A stretch of DNA of 64,000 nt, from NCBI GenBank assembly GCA_025602915.1, contig JAHLJZ010000079.1, positions 1-64,000 of the forward strand, read 5' to 3'. Below the pieces are notes generated by a model that saw only the letters and a list, made by a program, of their open reading frames with translations, searched no databases and had not been told where the DNA came from. A program made the position numbers and the translations under genes. The DNA comes from Paraphysoderma sedebokerense (lineage: Eukaryota; Blastocladiomycota; Physodermatomycetes; Physodermatales; Physodermataceae). Positions 1 through 14,135 of the stretch are shown piece by piece; position 1 is the first letter of the stretch, and each line of letters opens with the position of its first letter.

Positions 1-1073
1 ACTGGTTGCGCTTTAACCGCATGTTCAGTGTACGAAACACCATTGGGAGATCTCAAAGTTGATGAAGAAAGTAAGAAACACATTCGTTATTTCCTTCTTT
101 TGGGAGTCTACGGCTGACTGGTTGTCTGATTGTAGCGATTGCCGAATTGAAAGAAAATGGTCGATTTGATACCATGTCACTCTCGGTGGACGAAGATGAA
201 CATAGTATTGAGATGCACCTTCCTTATATACACAAAATTATGTCCAGGTACGGTTAATTTTACTAATTTATTCTCTCATTAGCACCGCTAATTTACATTC
301 ACCTATCCCAAATGACCCGCATTAGATCCAGGGGTGAAGACTTCTCTATCGTTCCTATTCTCGTAGGCGCCACATCTCCAGAAAAAGAAAAATACTATGC
401 AGAGATACTATTACCCTACTTTTTAGATCCCACCAATTTATTCGTTATTTCCTCCGATTTCTGTCATTACGGTTCACGTTTTGGATTTTCTCCATTTTCA
501 TCATCCTCGTCATCTTCATTCTCCAGTTCTTCCAACTCGTCTTTAATCACCTCTACATTCCGTCAAACCAAATCTGACAACCGCAGTGACCATTCGAAAT
601 CAGAATCTCAGACTAAATCAACCCCAATCTGGAAGCAAATCGAAAAATTAGATCACGAAGCTATCGAGATCATTGAAAATTTAGATACAAAAGGATTCTA
701 CAAGTACCTTAAACAAACTAAAAATACTATCTGTGGACGACACCCTATAGGCGTTTTACTCAATATTCTTGACCTCGCAAAAAGTGAATTGAAGAGTTCA
801 AGTTCTGTTGGCTCTTCAGATCAGGATAAAGTAAACGGGGAAAGTAGTACATCAATTCAAGACAAAGGAAACCCAAAGAAACGAAAAGCAGAAAGTGACG
901 AAGGTGAGGAAAATGAAACAGATCAAGAAGCTGAAGCTGGAGAAGTCAAACGGAATGAGGATTCGGATAAACAATTGTTTTTAAAGTTTACGCGGTACGA
1001 ACAAAGTTCAAAATGTATGAAAAAGACGGATAGTTCAGTCAGCTATGCTAGTGCTTTTGTTTGTTTGATTTAA
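1..1073 (+). CDS. MEMO1: MEMO1/Mho1 family protein, 5' end cut off by the window
   Basis: Exons 1-70, 136-247 and 326-1073 join in one frame, with GT-AG introns. An acceptor at 331 would also fit and removes two residues. Family blocks seen: [58 protein letters not shown] and a final [14 protein letters not shown] proteins are small cytosolic, metal-binding, dioxygenase-like proteins tied to redox and cytoskeletal signalling; yeast Mho1 is the fungal member. The N-terminal third is missing because the window starts inside the gene. Two insertions are unusual: a Ser-rich stretch right after DFCHYG and a Lys/Glu-rich stretch just before the last strand (about 830-980). Both look like surface loops. 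Family assignment is secure; the function here is inferred from the family. Confidence 0.93.
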
Positions 1074-1959
1074 TTTGATTCGAAAGATGTGTAGTGTATA
1101 TAAAATGACTTGAAATATATTGATTTTCTTCATTCTTTTTGTATTATCATTCGTAGTATAACTATCCTATGATATTCTTTTCTATTTTCTTTCGTACTCA
1201 TTGACTTTCCGACGTACTCCCGAATGCACAGTTAATTCCATTCAAATATTGAACACGTCATTTCCGACTGTTCAATAATTATTTGATTTGATTTGTACAT
1301 AACATACCTTCACCGCCGATTCTGAATAAACAATTCTCCCTTGTATTGGTATAAACAAACTGTACAAGATAAATAACTTTATTCGATATTCATTACTTCT
1401 TGGGTTTTCTTATGTATTTTCTCTTTTATTCACAGATTACTTTAATATAGTACACGTCATATACAAGTCACGACAATTTGCACCTGTGTTTCATCAGTTC
1501 AACTTATCGTTTGATTTAACATCTTGTTATTAGCCCAGTTCAATTAAACCAATTTACACATATGTTCATTACCAACATTATGCCGATATACAGTTCAAGA
1601 TTTAATTTCTTGTTTCTAATAAGATTTATTTTTCTCCCTATCCGGTTCCCTCGGTCCCCAATTGTACACCCATACAATAAAAAAGTAATAAAACGTAGAA
1701 ACAAAATGGTGACACGGTTTTATATTTTTTACAAGATTGTTGATCTACAATTTAGTGGTTGGCAGTCTTCACAAATACAGTCGCTGATCTGGAAAAAGTA
1801 GAAAAAAGCGACCCAATTGTCCCATAAGAGAAGTATTGAGTTTCGATTGAAGAGTAAATAAATTTCATGAGGGCGGTTACAGCGGATATATTTGGAAATT
1901 GATGAATTAGCAGTAGTATTTCCGCGCCTAAAGGAAGAAACGTTGTTAGACATTGATGG
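1074..1959. other. intergenic, convergent 3' ends
   Basis: AT-rich spacer between the 3' ends of MEMO1 and the cyclin gene. The small open frames at 1562-2033 show no family similarity, no splice logic and low-complexity translations. I see no gene, tRNA or element here. Confidence 0.6.
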
Positions 1960-3940
1960 TTAAACGACCTGAAATATAGCGTCAACAGAAGCATTATGAA
2001 GATATCGACGTACATTTCCATTTTCTTTCCCATTACCCCCGACTACTCCAATGTTGCCTAAGCTCGCTCGTCTTCCTGCATGTGCATCCTGTCCAATCCT
2101 TCCCCCAGCATCTTTGGACACAGGGGCGGGAACAGGGGTAGGATAAGAGTTGTTTACCGTAGTAACTGTGCTGTAGTTCTCGTTGTATGGTAACGCGATA
2201 GGGTAATTGGAGGCAACTGACGAGGTGGGATAGGCGACTGACGTGTAAGTCTGCTGGGATTGTGGGTGGGTCAGAGGTGCAGGTGGGAGAGGACGGGAAG
2301 ATGGCTGAGAGGGGAAAGACCCAGGAACTGAAAGATGTTGATGGGAGGGTTGAGGGTTGGTCAGAGATTGGATAGATGGAAGCGATAACGATGGCGATGT
2401 CTTATTGTTTGAGAATTTGGATTGCTGATATGCCTGTTGAGATTGAGCTAAGGTCGTGGATGGGGACACTGAAGATGAATATGAAACATGGCTCGAGTTG
2501 GATGGAGAACGGTATTCGTTGAAATTATTAGGATAATTTGGCAAAGGTATGGGCAATGGTTGAGATAGCTCAGGATTTGACGAAGTTCGAAGAGGAAAAG
2601 GCTGACCAGGTTGCAAATTATATGCTGACGGAGACGATGCGGAAGACTGTCGTGACGCCGGATTTGAGTATGATTGGGGATAATTAGGACTGGGGCTGTT
2701 GTAGGATGGTAAATGCAGTACCTGAGTTCCGGACGGACTGCGAGTTAAATGGTTCGAAGGAAGGATCATTTGAGACTGTGGTTGCGATATAGATGAGGAG
2801 TGCAGATGAGGTTGAGTGGGGTAAGTACGGCCAGGGCTATTTGAGGAATAGGATTGATTTTGGGAGGAAGAATTTGACTGTGAAGAAGAAGAAGCGTGCG
2901 ATAATGAACCCCTGCGGTATTGCAGTTGTGAGTACGTCCTCGGTGGATGGACTTCCGACTCGGAAGAGGATATGTGTTGCGGAAAATTCTGCGACTGCGA
3001 TGGCGACGGGACAGGCGAGTAAAAATTTGACGAACAAGCTACTGAAGATGAAGCCAGTTGTCTCGGTGCACCGGCGGTGATGGGACTTATTGGCATGGTG
3101 CCGTTTGCTCCGAATAATTCAGGAGAAGGAATGGTAATTTGTAACCTCGTTTGCAAACTTTCTTGTATCCGCATCTCCGCGAGATAATGGTTTAACAACT
3201 GATTCCCGTACTTGTCGAATTCATGAGGCTGTATAATCAAATCGAAATTCATCATGAACAAAAATTCGAGTTCTAGTTGGTTGAGTTCGACAGTCGAAAT
3301 ACCGCCGACTTTGGCGTAGTGACTACATTATTTTGTATTGGGGTAAAGATGTGGATAATACCGAAAGAGGAAAGAATACAAGGGGAAAAAATTGTAAGAA
3401 TGATTGTAAATAGCACTGCTGGAAGCGGCCGGCCGAGCAACAAACTCCGCCACACTCGCTGAAGCACCACAGACACAAAAAAAATACGAACCTATTTGTG
3501 TAAAAGACGTCGGAGAAGAACTTTGTTGCTACCATGACGCCGACAATGAGAAACCTGTGAACATTGTAGCTATTCACCACAAAGGGATTCTTGGAATTTG
3601 CAAGACGATCCATGTAAACCAAGATAGCCATCAATACTGCATTATTGCAGGGGGCGTATTTTAATATTCTGGCGAGGTACTGATGAATTGTGATATTTGT
3701 GGGGATACTCCGAGCATGAAATCTAGTAATTTGAGAATGCACTTGTGTTTTCGATAGGTTAGGAGAGGAAGGGGAGGAATTCGAAGGTGAATTAGAGGAA
3801 GATGAATTAGAGGAGGAAGTTGAAGACAAGTTGTCGTTCGCCTTTGTAATTTTGACAATAAGAGTGGACATCATTTTCACCGTCTCCTTTGGAGATACTT
3901 TGTCGTAAGAGTAGACATTTGAACCCGGGTCTTGCATCAT
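1960..3940 (-). CDS. Pho80/PCL-type cyclin with long disordered C-terminal tail
   Basis: Coding is complement(1960-3322, 3492-3940); one 169-nt intron, phase 2, 603 aa. The cyclin box occupies about residues 20-190. It has the PCL hallmarks TRFHARSIPTNITIHQYLAR, LVYMDRLA, YNVHRFLIVGVMVATKFFSD, YAKVGGIST and ELEFLFMMNFDL. Such cyclins activate a Pho85/CDK5-like kinase in phosphate, cell-wall or morphogenesis signalling. The box contains a Ser-rich insert before the first conserved helix. After the box come roughly 370 residues of Ser/Pro/Gln/Tyr-rich sequence with no predicted fold, far more than in yeast Pho80. The start was chosen at the first of two adjacent Met codons, about 50 residues before the first conserved block. 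Which PCL subgroup it belongs to cannot be settled by eye. Confidence 0.9.
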
Positions 3941-4619
3941 CTTTGCGAGATTGTGTCTTGGGTTTGCTTGCCCACTTTAGATGAAATGACGACAGACTGG
4001 GCCGGGGAGGATGAGCGGCAACAGAGAGGGGTCTGGCTGAGTAGCTGAGGAGGGGTAGAGCGTCGAGCTGTCGGACGGGAGGGCGGACAGAGTGTGCAGT
4101 TAGACGGCAGAGTGTGGGAGGGAATGCATCTTCTGGTGTTGCTGTTGCTGTTGTTCTATGTATGTATCTGAGAGAGGGAATGAATCTGATGCTGGAAGGA
4201 GTCCGCAAAAGTGGAATTTCGTTTGCTGGTGAACCACTGGTGAACCAAACGGGAATCTTGCTGCAACGACTGGTGAACGAGTGGCGACCACGCGCTCTGA
4301 TTGGTCCGCTATTTTTATTACGTCTGGTATAATTTGCTATTCCTCGTCATTTCAATACTGTAGTAAATTTTATTAATATTCCATCAAATTAGACATAGCT
4401 GTGCATGTATGTAGTATGAAATAATAAAAAGCAGTCTGCCATCAGCTAGCAGTACAAAACAAAAATGAATTCAGCGCACCCGACTGTGGCATGTTCCAAT
4501 TCGTACTTTAAAATTGCCAAAGCTTAAAAACTCCACAAAAAGTCAATTTCCCGCATCAATTCACTTGACAATTTATTTATCAATCACAAATATTCAGCAA
4601 TCACCCTATTACTCTTTCG
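3941..4619. promoter_or_regulatory. divergent promoter region, cyclin / K+ channel
   Basis: About 680 bp between two divergent start codons. It holds a CAG/CTG-like run (CTGTTGCTGTTGTT, near 4140) and a repeated gGTGAAC motif at 4229, 4240 and 4271. No convincing coding exon was seen. Confidence 0.4.
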
Positions 4620-7600
4620 ATGCTCCCGTCGCAGCGCAGGGCATACGACTCTTCTGAATCCGATCCCTCCCTTAATGACAACTCTGAATCTCAACAGACA
4701 AACCATTCCCGCTCCACAGCCATACCTCTAGCTTCGGCCTCAAACTCGCATTCAAGCTCTCAGCCATTCTTCCCTCCACAACAACCCTCGTCCTCGAATG
4801 CACACACCAACGCATTATTAGGGTCTTCGCCCAACCACAGGACGTCGTTGCTTTCACGATCCGTCCCCGTCAGGTTGAATTTGGGATTCTCGCCCCCGAA
4901 ATTGTCTAATATAGGACTATTTAAAAATAAGGACAAAGAAAAAGTAACACCTACTTCTAGTGGCATAGGGTTTAGCAGCTTTGGGTTCAGAAGAACTTCT
5001 GGTGGATATGAAGTCATGAACGATGATGAAATCGACGAGACAAATATGGTTCCCTTGTCATTGCGAAGTCCGGAGTTCGCCGATACTGCAGGAGAGCAAG
5101 ATACCGCAAAACCGGGGTTTGAAAAGAACCACGAAAGAAATGAAGATAGCCTCACCCCAGACAGTCGAGTCTTTATCGAACATGCTCGCTCAAGTCCAGA
5201 TTGGAGAAAGCGTGAGAACTCGCGAATTACGCTCAGTAGTCAGAGCAGCCCGCAACGAGGGCCACGACAGAGAATAGGTAGTAGGAACCGCACGAGAACA
5301 AATACAGGGAGCAGTGGTGCCTTTGAAGAGTCGGAACGGCATGTAAATCCGAAAGCCGAATTGATACAGGTGTGGTTACCGTTCTTTTGGGCTGTTTGTG
5401 CTTGCCGTTGTGGATGCTTGCCTTTTGCATAAAACAATCGTTTGACATCTCTTGTTTTATTGCGGTTTCGATCAATTATAGAACGAATTTAAAAAGAAAT
5501 TGTATTTATTGCTGGAAGATCCCTCCAGTTCAAGAGCAGTAAGAAAATTATTCTGATTATTACGGATTGGACTGAACCGTTCGTTAACGGAATACTTCTC
5601 TTTCCTAGGCTCTTTATACCACACTTTTTATTAGCTTCAATATAATATTATCTACTATCGTTGCGACAGTCGAAACTATGCCGTCATTATATTCTGACGA
5701 AAAAGGGATTTGGTAAACTACTTTCGCGTTTCTTCCGACCTACTGTCTGCATCACCCTTTGTATCATGACCACCTAACGAAATCATAAATCAATCACATA
5801 CAAGGATGGCACGAGAAGCGCTGGAAATATTTATTGTCATTTGTTTCACCCTCGAGTTTATCTTCAGAGTAATAGCACACAGTGATACTTGGGGTAGTTT
5901 AATGAATTTGGCAAAAAGTATGCACTTTCTGCACTTTCATGATCGATGTTTTGTTTTTGTCTTCCTTGCTTCAACGGCCCAACTTACTTGTTGAAGTCCT
6001 GACTGACCTCGTACCATCAATTTCTACTCTTTTCTTTAGGTCCGCTCTCTTGGATTGACCTTTTAGCCATCGTTCCTTACTTCATTGAGCTAGCAGTCGA
6101 CAGAAATAATTCGGCAGCTCACTTAAGTTATGTATTTCGTATCACTATTCTGAGGATGTTTCGATTGTTCAGAATATTCAGAGTGTTCAAACATAGCAGT
6201 TTAATTCAGGTATGTCCCTCCAAGGATTATTCAACGGCCCTTGATTGTAGTTTATTGCATCAGAATCGAATTAACCCGGTCATCATATATTCTTTCTATA
6301 GTTGTCGATCGAAGTCTTGATCGTCGCATTGAAGGTTCATTTTTTCCCCTCCTTCTTGCTTTAAGTGCGACGTCAAACTCAATGAATCCCGCCCATACTT
6401 AACTGTAATATAGAAATCGTTGGACGCTCTCTGGGCACTATTTTTCTTCGCTATCATTACCATATTGCTTTTTTCAACGTTAATTTATTTCGCCGAAAGG
6501 GGAACGTACGATCCCGAGAAAAAGGTTTTCGTTACTAAAAATGGAGTACCGAGGTCAGTCCACGGTGTCATCGTATCCAGCCGTTCATGCCATATTGGAA
6601 ATTGATCAAGATTTCTTTAAATTGACCTATAATGACACCTTACGATAGTATATTCGACTCTATACCGAGTTCGTTTTGGTTTGTTATTGTTACCATCACA
6701 ACAACAGGTATCTTCCTTCTCCTTCTGCATTAAAAAGTTCTTCCTTGTCTCTAAACTGCTTCACCTCGATTTAAATGCATCACTTGCTCACAATATTAAA
6801 ATTCAATTTTGAACCCTAGGTTACGGAGACATGGTAACTATAAAGTATTCTTAGATGTTTTCCAAGTTGAGCTGGTAACTGAGAAAGTTTCTTAAGGTTC
6901 CCCAAACTTTTGTCGGAAAATTCCTAGCATTTCCAGGTAATGTATAACATTGATTAAGCTATTACTTCGTTCCGCGTCAATGCTAACTGGCTTTGGGCCC
7001 TGTCTGACCGTGCTGTCTTCCTTTGTCTATTAGCTATGATGTGTGGCGTATTGGTGAGTCTTTCTTCTATATCAATACTTGTCCCATTGTAATTTCTAAC
7101 GTAGAGGATCATTTCTGTTCTTAATTTCGTTCCTGTTTTACAGTTAATTGCGTTGCCCTCGATCATTGTCGGCCGGAATTTCACCGTCGTTTGGGAGCAT
7201 ATGAAAACTCATAGGATCCGAATGGCAGGCGGCGAGGTAACTAGTTGATGTTACGGTTTATTCAAATCATTTGACATCGTGTGTTAAGCTACTCTTTCCC
7301 AAATGCTTCAATTTATGAAGGAACCCAGCGATTATCATCATTCTCAACCCACCTCACCCGTTGAAGATTACTTTCAACAAAATGGCGGTTTGTGTTTTCG
7401 ATTCCTGAGTTTTTAAACATACTTTATAATAATGCTTTTATCATTTGTCATTTCCCCTCAAGGCTACTTCCCTGTCACGGAAACAACTGCATACCAACAT
7501 CCTACCTCCAACTCCCGCCAACCTTCCTTCTCCACCACCCGTCCCATACTGCAAGATCCTCCATTCACTTCTCCCCTTACGGATCCACAGTTTTCTTCCC

Positions 7601-7797
7601 ACCCCTTGTCTTCATCTCCAAATATTCCATCCGATCCTAAATTACTTATTAATCATATCCAAAAACTATTGATACAGACACAAGCCCAACAAGTGGCATT
7701 GTGTAATGCTTTGAAGGCTTTGCAGAATCATTTTGAGGATTTGGGAAATGATACTGAAGCTTTGAATTATAAAATTGGGAGTCACCCGTTACAGTGA
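4620..7797 (+). CDS. voltage-gated potassium channel (Kv-like, six transmembrane segments)
   Basis: Fourteen exons: 4620-5369, 5482-5538, 5609-5712, 5805-5917, 6040-6209, 6302-6334, 6414-6553, 6649-6707, 6820-6833, 6897-6936, 7034-7053, 7144-7236, 7321-7387, 7463-7797. All phases agree; 664 aa. After a Ser-rich N-terminus of about 260 residues come S1 (from 270), S2, S3 and a strong S4 with Arg at 375, 380, 383, 386, 389 and Lys 392. The pore follows, with filter TTTGYGDM (about 473-480) and S6 GVLLIALPSIIVGRNF. The GYGDM filter comes from a 14-nt exon and part of S6 from a 20-nt exon. There is no recognisable T1 tetramerisation domain. The tail carries a short coiled-coil-like segment (LINHIQKLLIQTQ) that may assemble the tetramer (inference). 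The product should be a plasma-membrane, depolarisation-gated K+ channel. Confidence 0.94.
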
Positions 7798-8194
7798 AAA
7801 GAGATTTTTGTGACGGAATAATCTTTGAAATAAATACGTTGATTTTGACCTGATGATTAGATTTACAGTTTTGTTCAACAAACTTTATTTGGTTCCAAAG
7901 ATATAAATGTGCGATTGATGTTACAGTTCTGATATTCAACACAGACATCACCCAAAGAACTCCACAGATGATGTCTTGCTTCTTAATTCATAAATAACCC
8001 AACTATTTTCCGTCTTATCACATACTCAAAACAAAAGGACAAATCAGAAAAATTTTAAACTTTCTCCAAACATTCTTCCTATTTTTCCAGTTTCCATCAT
8101 CTACGCTCCCAGCCATTCTCTCAAAACTTTGATTTGACCGATCACAGTTTTCTTACTCGTGCCACCCAAGGAACATCGTTTTTCAATGCTAGAT
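7798..8194. other. 3' region between convergent K+ channel and ARG4; holds the displaced end of ARG4
   Basis: 8101-8194 on the minus strand still encodes a conserved argininosuccinate lyase C-terminus in a shifted frame (see the ARG4 entry). 7798-8100 shows nothing beyond AT-rich 3' UTR sequence. Confidence 0.6.
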
Positions 8195-9981
<1,787 letters not shown>

Positions 9982-10612
9982 GATGAGGAAAGTTGTAGAG
10001 AGAACTAGTCGAAAGATAATTCAATTGGAGGCGGAACATGAAAACCTTAATTACTTCAGATCACGTGTCGTGTTGCTTTAAGCCTTCTGCAGTCTAAATG
10101 GGTTCAAGGGTTACAAGGCTTTGAATTACCACATCCAATTTCGCAGTTGATCCCCTAACCATTATATTTATGGGAAGTCTTTTCGTTTTTATAAAGTTAG
10201 TGGTATCGGCTGTTCGAGACTGCGCCAAACAAAGCCTGCTGATGTACCAACTTCTGTCTGGCCAACCAGCTAATTACTTATAAACTTTATTTGATACAAG
10301 AGAGAAAATTGGTATTTCTACATGCCATTGTGACTTACCACGCAAAATATTGCGAAACTATTCTGCTGCGTTCTTAGAATGTAGGTCGTGCTCTGGACGT
10401 CGTATTATCGGTCTGAACAATGCCGTCGCGAGTCAGGTGGCTATCTTGATCACGCCACTGACGACTGTAGATTTTCGATCTTGTAAGCAGCATGAATTGT
10501 AATGTCGTTGACGATGGTTTTGTTCTCTTTCATCCAAACAGTACTTTTACTTTGGCACTAATTCTCTGAATGGCCTCTGTTGTACTCGTACGATCGCAAT
10601 CGGCGTTAGTGA
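9982..10612. promoter_or_regulatory. divergent promoter region, ARG4 / eutBC
   Basis: 630 bp between divergent starts, with a CACGTG E-box-like hexamer at 10062-10067 close to ARG4. No coding exon or tRNA was recognised. Confidence 0.4.
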
Positions 10613-13374
10613 ATGACCCAAGGTAGGGTAGCTCGTAATTTAGAACATATGCTAATAATTTCATTTCGACTAAACAGTCGAAACTGACTTGATAATTTTT
10701 GGAAGTCCATATATACCCCCGTTGAGTCCATCCCCTTCGTCTACTACTGCTGACGAAAATGGACCCACTGTAACCACCTCCGAAGCCGCTCCAGCTAATG
10801 CTTCTTTCGAAGACATTGACGACAGTTCTCTCCGTTTACTATTCGGCCAGGCCAATGAATTTAAAGAAGGCGACGCTACAATTAGTGTTGCCTCTGCATC
10901 AAATTCTCAACGAAGTGATGTCCGTCAACGGCTCTTGCGTCTCAGATTACATCAAATCATAAGTAGCCGCTTTTTGAATGATGAGGTTTCGGCGTTTCTA
11001 GAATCGTCGATAGATATTGAAATTGCTAAAAAGTTGGCAACCTGGACATTAGCAGATCTAAAGAATTTCTTATTGACTGCTGATGAGGTTGAAATTAAAA
11101 GGATAATGCCAGGATTGGGTAGTGAAGTCATTGCCGGAGTTGCTAAACTCATGAGCAATGAAGAGTTGATACAAGTGAGCTCGAAGATTTATAACGAAGT
11201 TCCAGGTAGTACTCTCGGCAGAAAAGGATATTTTGGGAGCAGAATTCAACCAAATTCAGCTACCGATGATCCGGAAGAGGTCTTGATGAGTGTTTTGGAA
11301 GGCCTAAGTTATGGTTGTGGTGATGCCATATTCGGTGAGTTCAAACTGATTAATCAAAATCTGCTCCAAAGTATATTAACTTTGGCATTAAGGCATAAAC
11401 ATCGTTGCATCCGACCACCCAAATGTTACCGCTCTTCAACGAGTTTTGCGCGACGTGATTGACACTTTCCAAATCAACAACTCAACCCATTACTCTGTTT
11501 TAGCCCATATCGACGATCAAATGGCTGTAGAGAATACTAATCCAGGCTTGACAGATGCCGCATTTCAGTCTATCGGTGGTACAGGTAAGTTTTGCTCCGT
11601 AACTTAGTCACCGCCAGATATATGTAACAAGAATGTTCATCGTTGATAGAGGGAGTGAATCGGGTTTTTAACATTAACATTGATAAACTCAAGTATCACC
11701 TTCAGAAAGTAAAAGCTCAATATTTTGAAACGGGACAGGGAAGTGCAGTGACAAATAATGTGAGTGGGGGTGTTGATATGGTGACATGTGAAGCCAGAGC
11801 TCACGGTATTGCAAGAGCTCTCAAAAATATCAATGGAAACTGGACGATAGTCAACACAGTTGGTAAGCCCAAGTTTGCTATCTGTGTTTAAACTGATTTT
11901 GACACCGAGAGTCTCCGACAGCTGGGTTTATCGGCCCTGAAGTTTTTCGATCGACAGATCAACTCTTGCGCGCTTGTCTTGAAGACCTATTTATGGGAAA
12001 GCTGCACGGTTTAGTTTTTGGTTTGGATGTCTGCAGTACTTATCACATGGGCGTTAATCTGGATGAGATTGGGCACATTCAAGACGAAGTCATGAGGTAA
12101 GAAGATGTGTTTTTGATCAGCCCGCCTGTTGAATTGAACTGATTTACCATGATTTTAGAGCGGGCCCGGCGTTCTATATGGCTGTCGCAGGTCGAAATGA
12201 TCCAATGCTATCTTACCTCACGACGGGCTTCCGCGATCATCCACGTCTTCGCCTAAAGCATAATAAACGGGTAACTGACGAAATGACGAAATTCTTCCAG
12301 GCAATCAATATTATGGACGAGAATGGTAATCTAACCTCACATGCCGGTGATACTGCCTATGTCTACGCGTTGTACAAGCAGCGTAAAGGCGATACGAGAT
12401 CGCTTGAGACATTACAGGATGAAGCACGCACGATTTTGAAAAAACTACAAGGTCGAGGGTTAGACCTAGGTTATGGTCATGATGGTAACTTTAATCCTCC
12501 AAGAGAAGTACAGGAGAGATTGGAAAAAATTTACAATGATGCGAAGAAAGTGATTTATGAAAACTTAGCTTCCGAATTCATCGAATCATTCTCCAACAGA
12601 TTGGTACTTCATACTGAAGCTGTGGATCGTGAACAATATCTCATTCATCCTTCTTCAGGAGAATCGATTTCAAGAGACTCAATGGTGAAACTGGAGGATT
12701 ACCAGAGGGAATTGCAAAGATTTATGGATTCATTGCCCGATGATACCCCAGTCGCGCAAATCGTGATTAGCGATGGATTAAATGCTCGCAGTATCGAGAC
12801 CAATGGGCATTTACAACCATTACTTCATCGATTGAAAGAGTTGCTTTCTGCTCGTGGTATTAAGGTTGCGGAGCGACCTATTATCGCTGTCAACGGACGG
12901 GTGCGAGCAGGGTACACAATTGGGAAAAAACTCTTCCACCCGAATCATACGATTGTATCTTCCCCACTTGCTGAAAAGAAATCAAAGACTGCATGGCTAA
13001 GGAACAAGATTGGCACAATCAGACGGTTCAACCGCAAGGTCGACACCTCAAACGGTTCGAGAAAATCGAAACGAAAATGCATCGTCCTCCATGCTGTCGG
13101 CGAAAGACCAGGAAACGGAAATAACACATATAGTGTTTACATTTCTTGTGTCTCAGCCGATTCATGGAATCTTGTTGATCATAATGTTGTAGATGTAGTT
13201 TGTGGTATATCCAATACCGCATTGAAACCAGAATTAGCAGCCGAACAGGTTGTCAAATTTATTGACAACAGGTTAAAAGTCGACGATGAGAAGGCTATTC
13301 TGAAGGAAAAGAAACCTGGGGAGCTGAGAATTATAAAAACCGTTGAAAATGCTAAAAAAGTGATTGAATCGTAA
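10613..13374 (+). CDS. eutBC: ethanolamine ammonia-lyase, large (EutB) and small (EutC) subunits fused
   Basis: Exons 10613-10622, 10678-11334, 11393-11584, 11650-11862, 11922-12096, 12159-13374; 820 aa. The first exon is only 10 nt and supplies the ATG; without it the next exon has no ATG in frame before the homology. Residues 1 to about 500 are EutB: EGLSYGCGDAIFG, VLAHIDDQMA, YFETGQGSAVTNNVSGGVD, NTVAGFIGPEVFRSTDQLLR, LEDLFMGKLHGLVFGLDVC. From about 505 on is EutC: EQYLIHPSSGESIS, AQIVISDGLNARSIE, NGRVRAGYTIG, HAVGERPGNGNNTYSVY. The enzyme deaminates ethanolamine to acetaldehyde and ammonia using adenosylcobalamin; bacterial subunits are separate polypeptides. The EutC half has a Lys/Arg-rich insert (near 12960-13080). 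Five introns argue against bacterial contamination. Cofactor dependence is inferred from the family. Confidence 0.95.
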
Positions 13375-13498
13375 ATCAAAATTGTCTGTCTCGGCGGACT
13401 GGAAATAAATCTAACTGTTTATTATTCGTTAATTTGCGCTATCTTACAGCATTTAATCATTAGTAGCTTTTCTCTCTTGATCAGCGAACTAAGATGCT

Positions 13499-14003
13499 CT
13501 AAACTTGATCTGGAGTCTTCGTTGACAGTTGCAAGGCATGAACTCCATCTTGGATTTCTTGAGCCAGGATATCATACACTAATCTGTGTCGTTGAATTAA
13601 TGGCTATTTACACCATTCATCATTCAAGAATTACAACAAAAGATGGTCAGAATCCATCGATTTTTTGGTGGGCTTTTTAAAAGTTCAATTATTTTTACCT
13701 TCCCCGAAAAACTGTCCGATACGATATTAACTCTAAAATGGGTTTCTTTTTTATTCAAACCTTTCATGGCTGCATGTCCGGCATGTTTGTGCGAATCATC
13801 AATGATCTCTAGGGAAACGGGGTTCAATTGTTGTGTGAGCTAATCAGTAGAAGAATGTAAGAAGTTAGTTGTTCCGCATATGTATCGTGAAGATTGCGCA
13901 AAAGGTAGACGGAAAACTTCACTTTTTCTTTCATTCGAAGAGCAATAGGGCCTTCTGTAGTGGTGGTTGACATTCTTGCGACTTGTATTAGATTTCTTAG
14001 CAT
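13499..14003 (-). CDS. BOL1: BolA-like protein, mitochondrial type
   Basis: Exons complement(13499-13603, 13699-13839, 13923-14003), all phase 0, 108 aa. BolA proteins pair with monothiol glutaredoxin to help hand iron-sulfur clusters to mitochondrial clients. Seen: [34 protein letters not shown] and the helix [14 protein letters not shown], ending KTPDQV as in BOLA1. The start [16 protein letters not shown] is basic and hydroxylated, fitting a mitochondrial presequence; a second Met at residue 11 could give a cytosolic form. Its 3' end faces the 3' end of eutBC, 124 bp away. Confidence 0.93.
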
Positions 14004-14135
14004 TTGATAATTTTGGGGCAAGGACCAGTGGCTGAAGGTGATCAAGATTGTGAAGAAGACGAGGATCCGGATACCCTCGTTCAAGACTCAAGATTCATAG
14101 TTCGTCTAATTTTCAATTTCAAAATTTATAATTTG

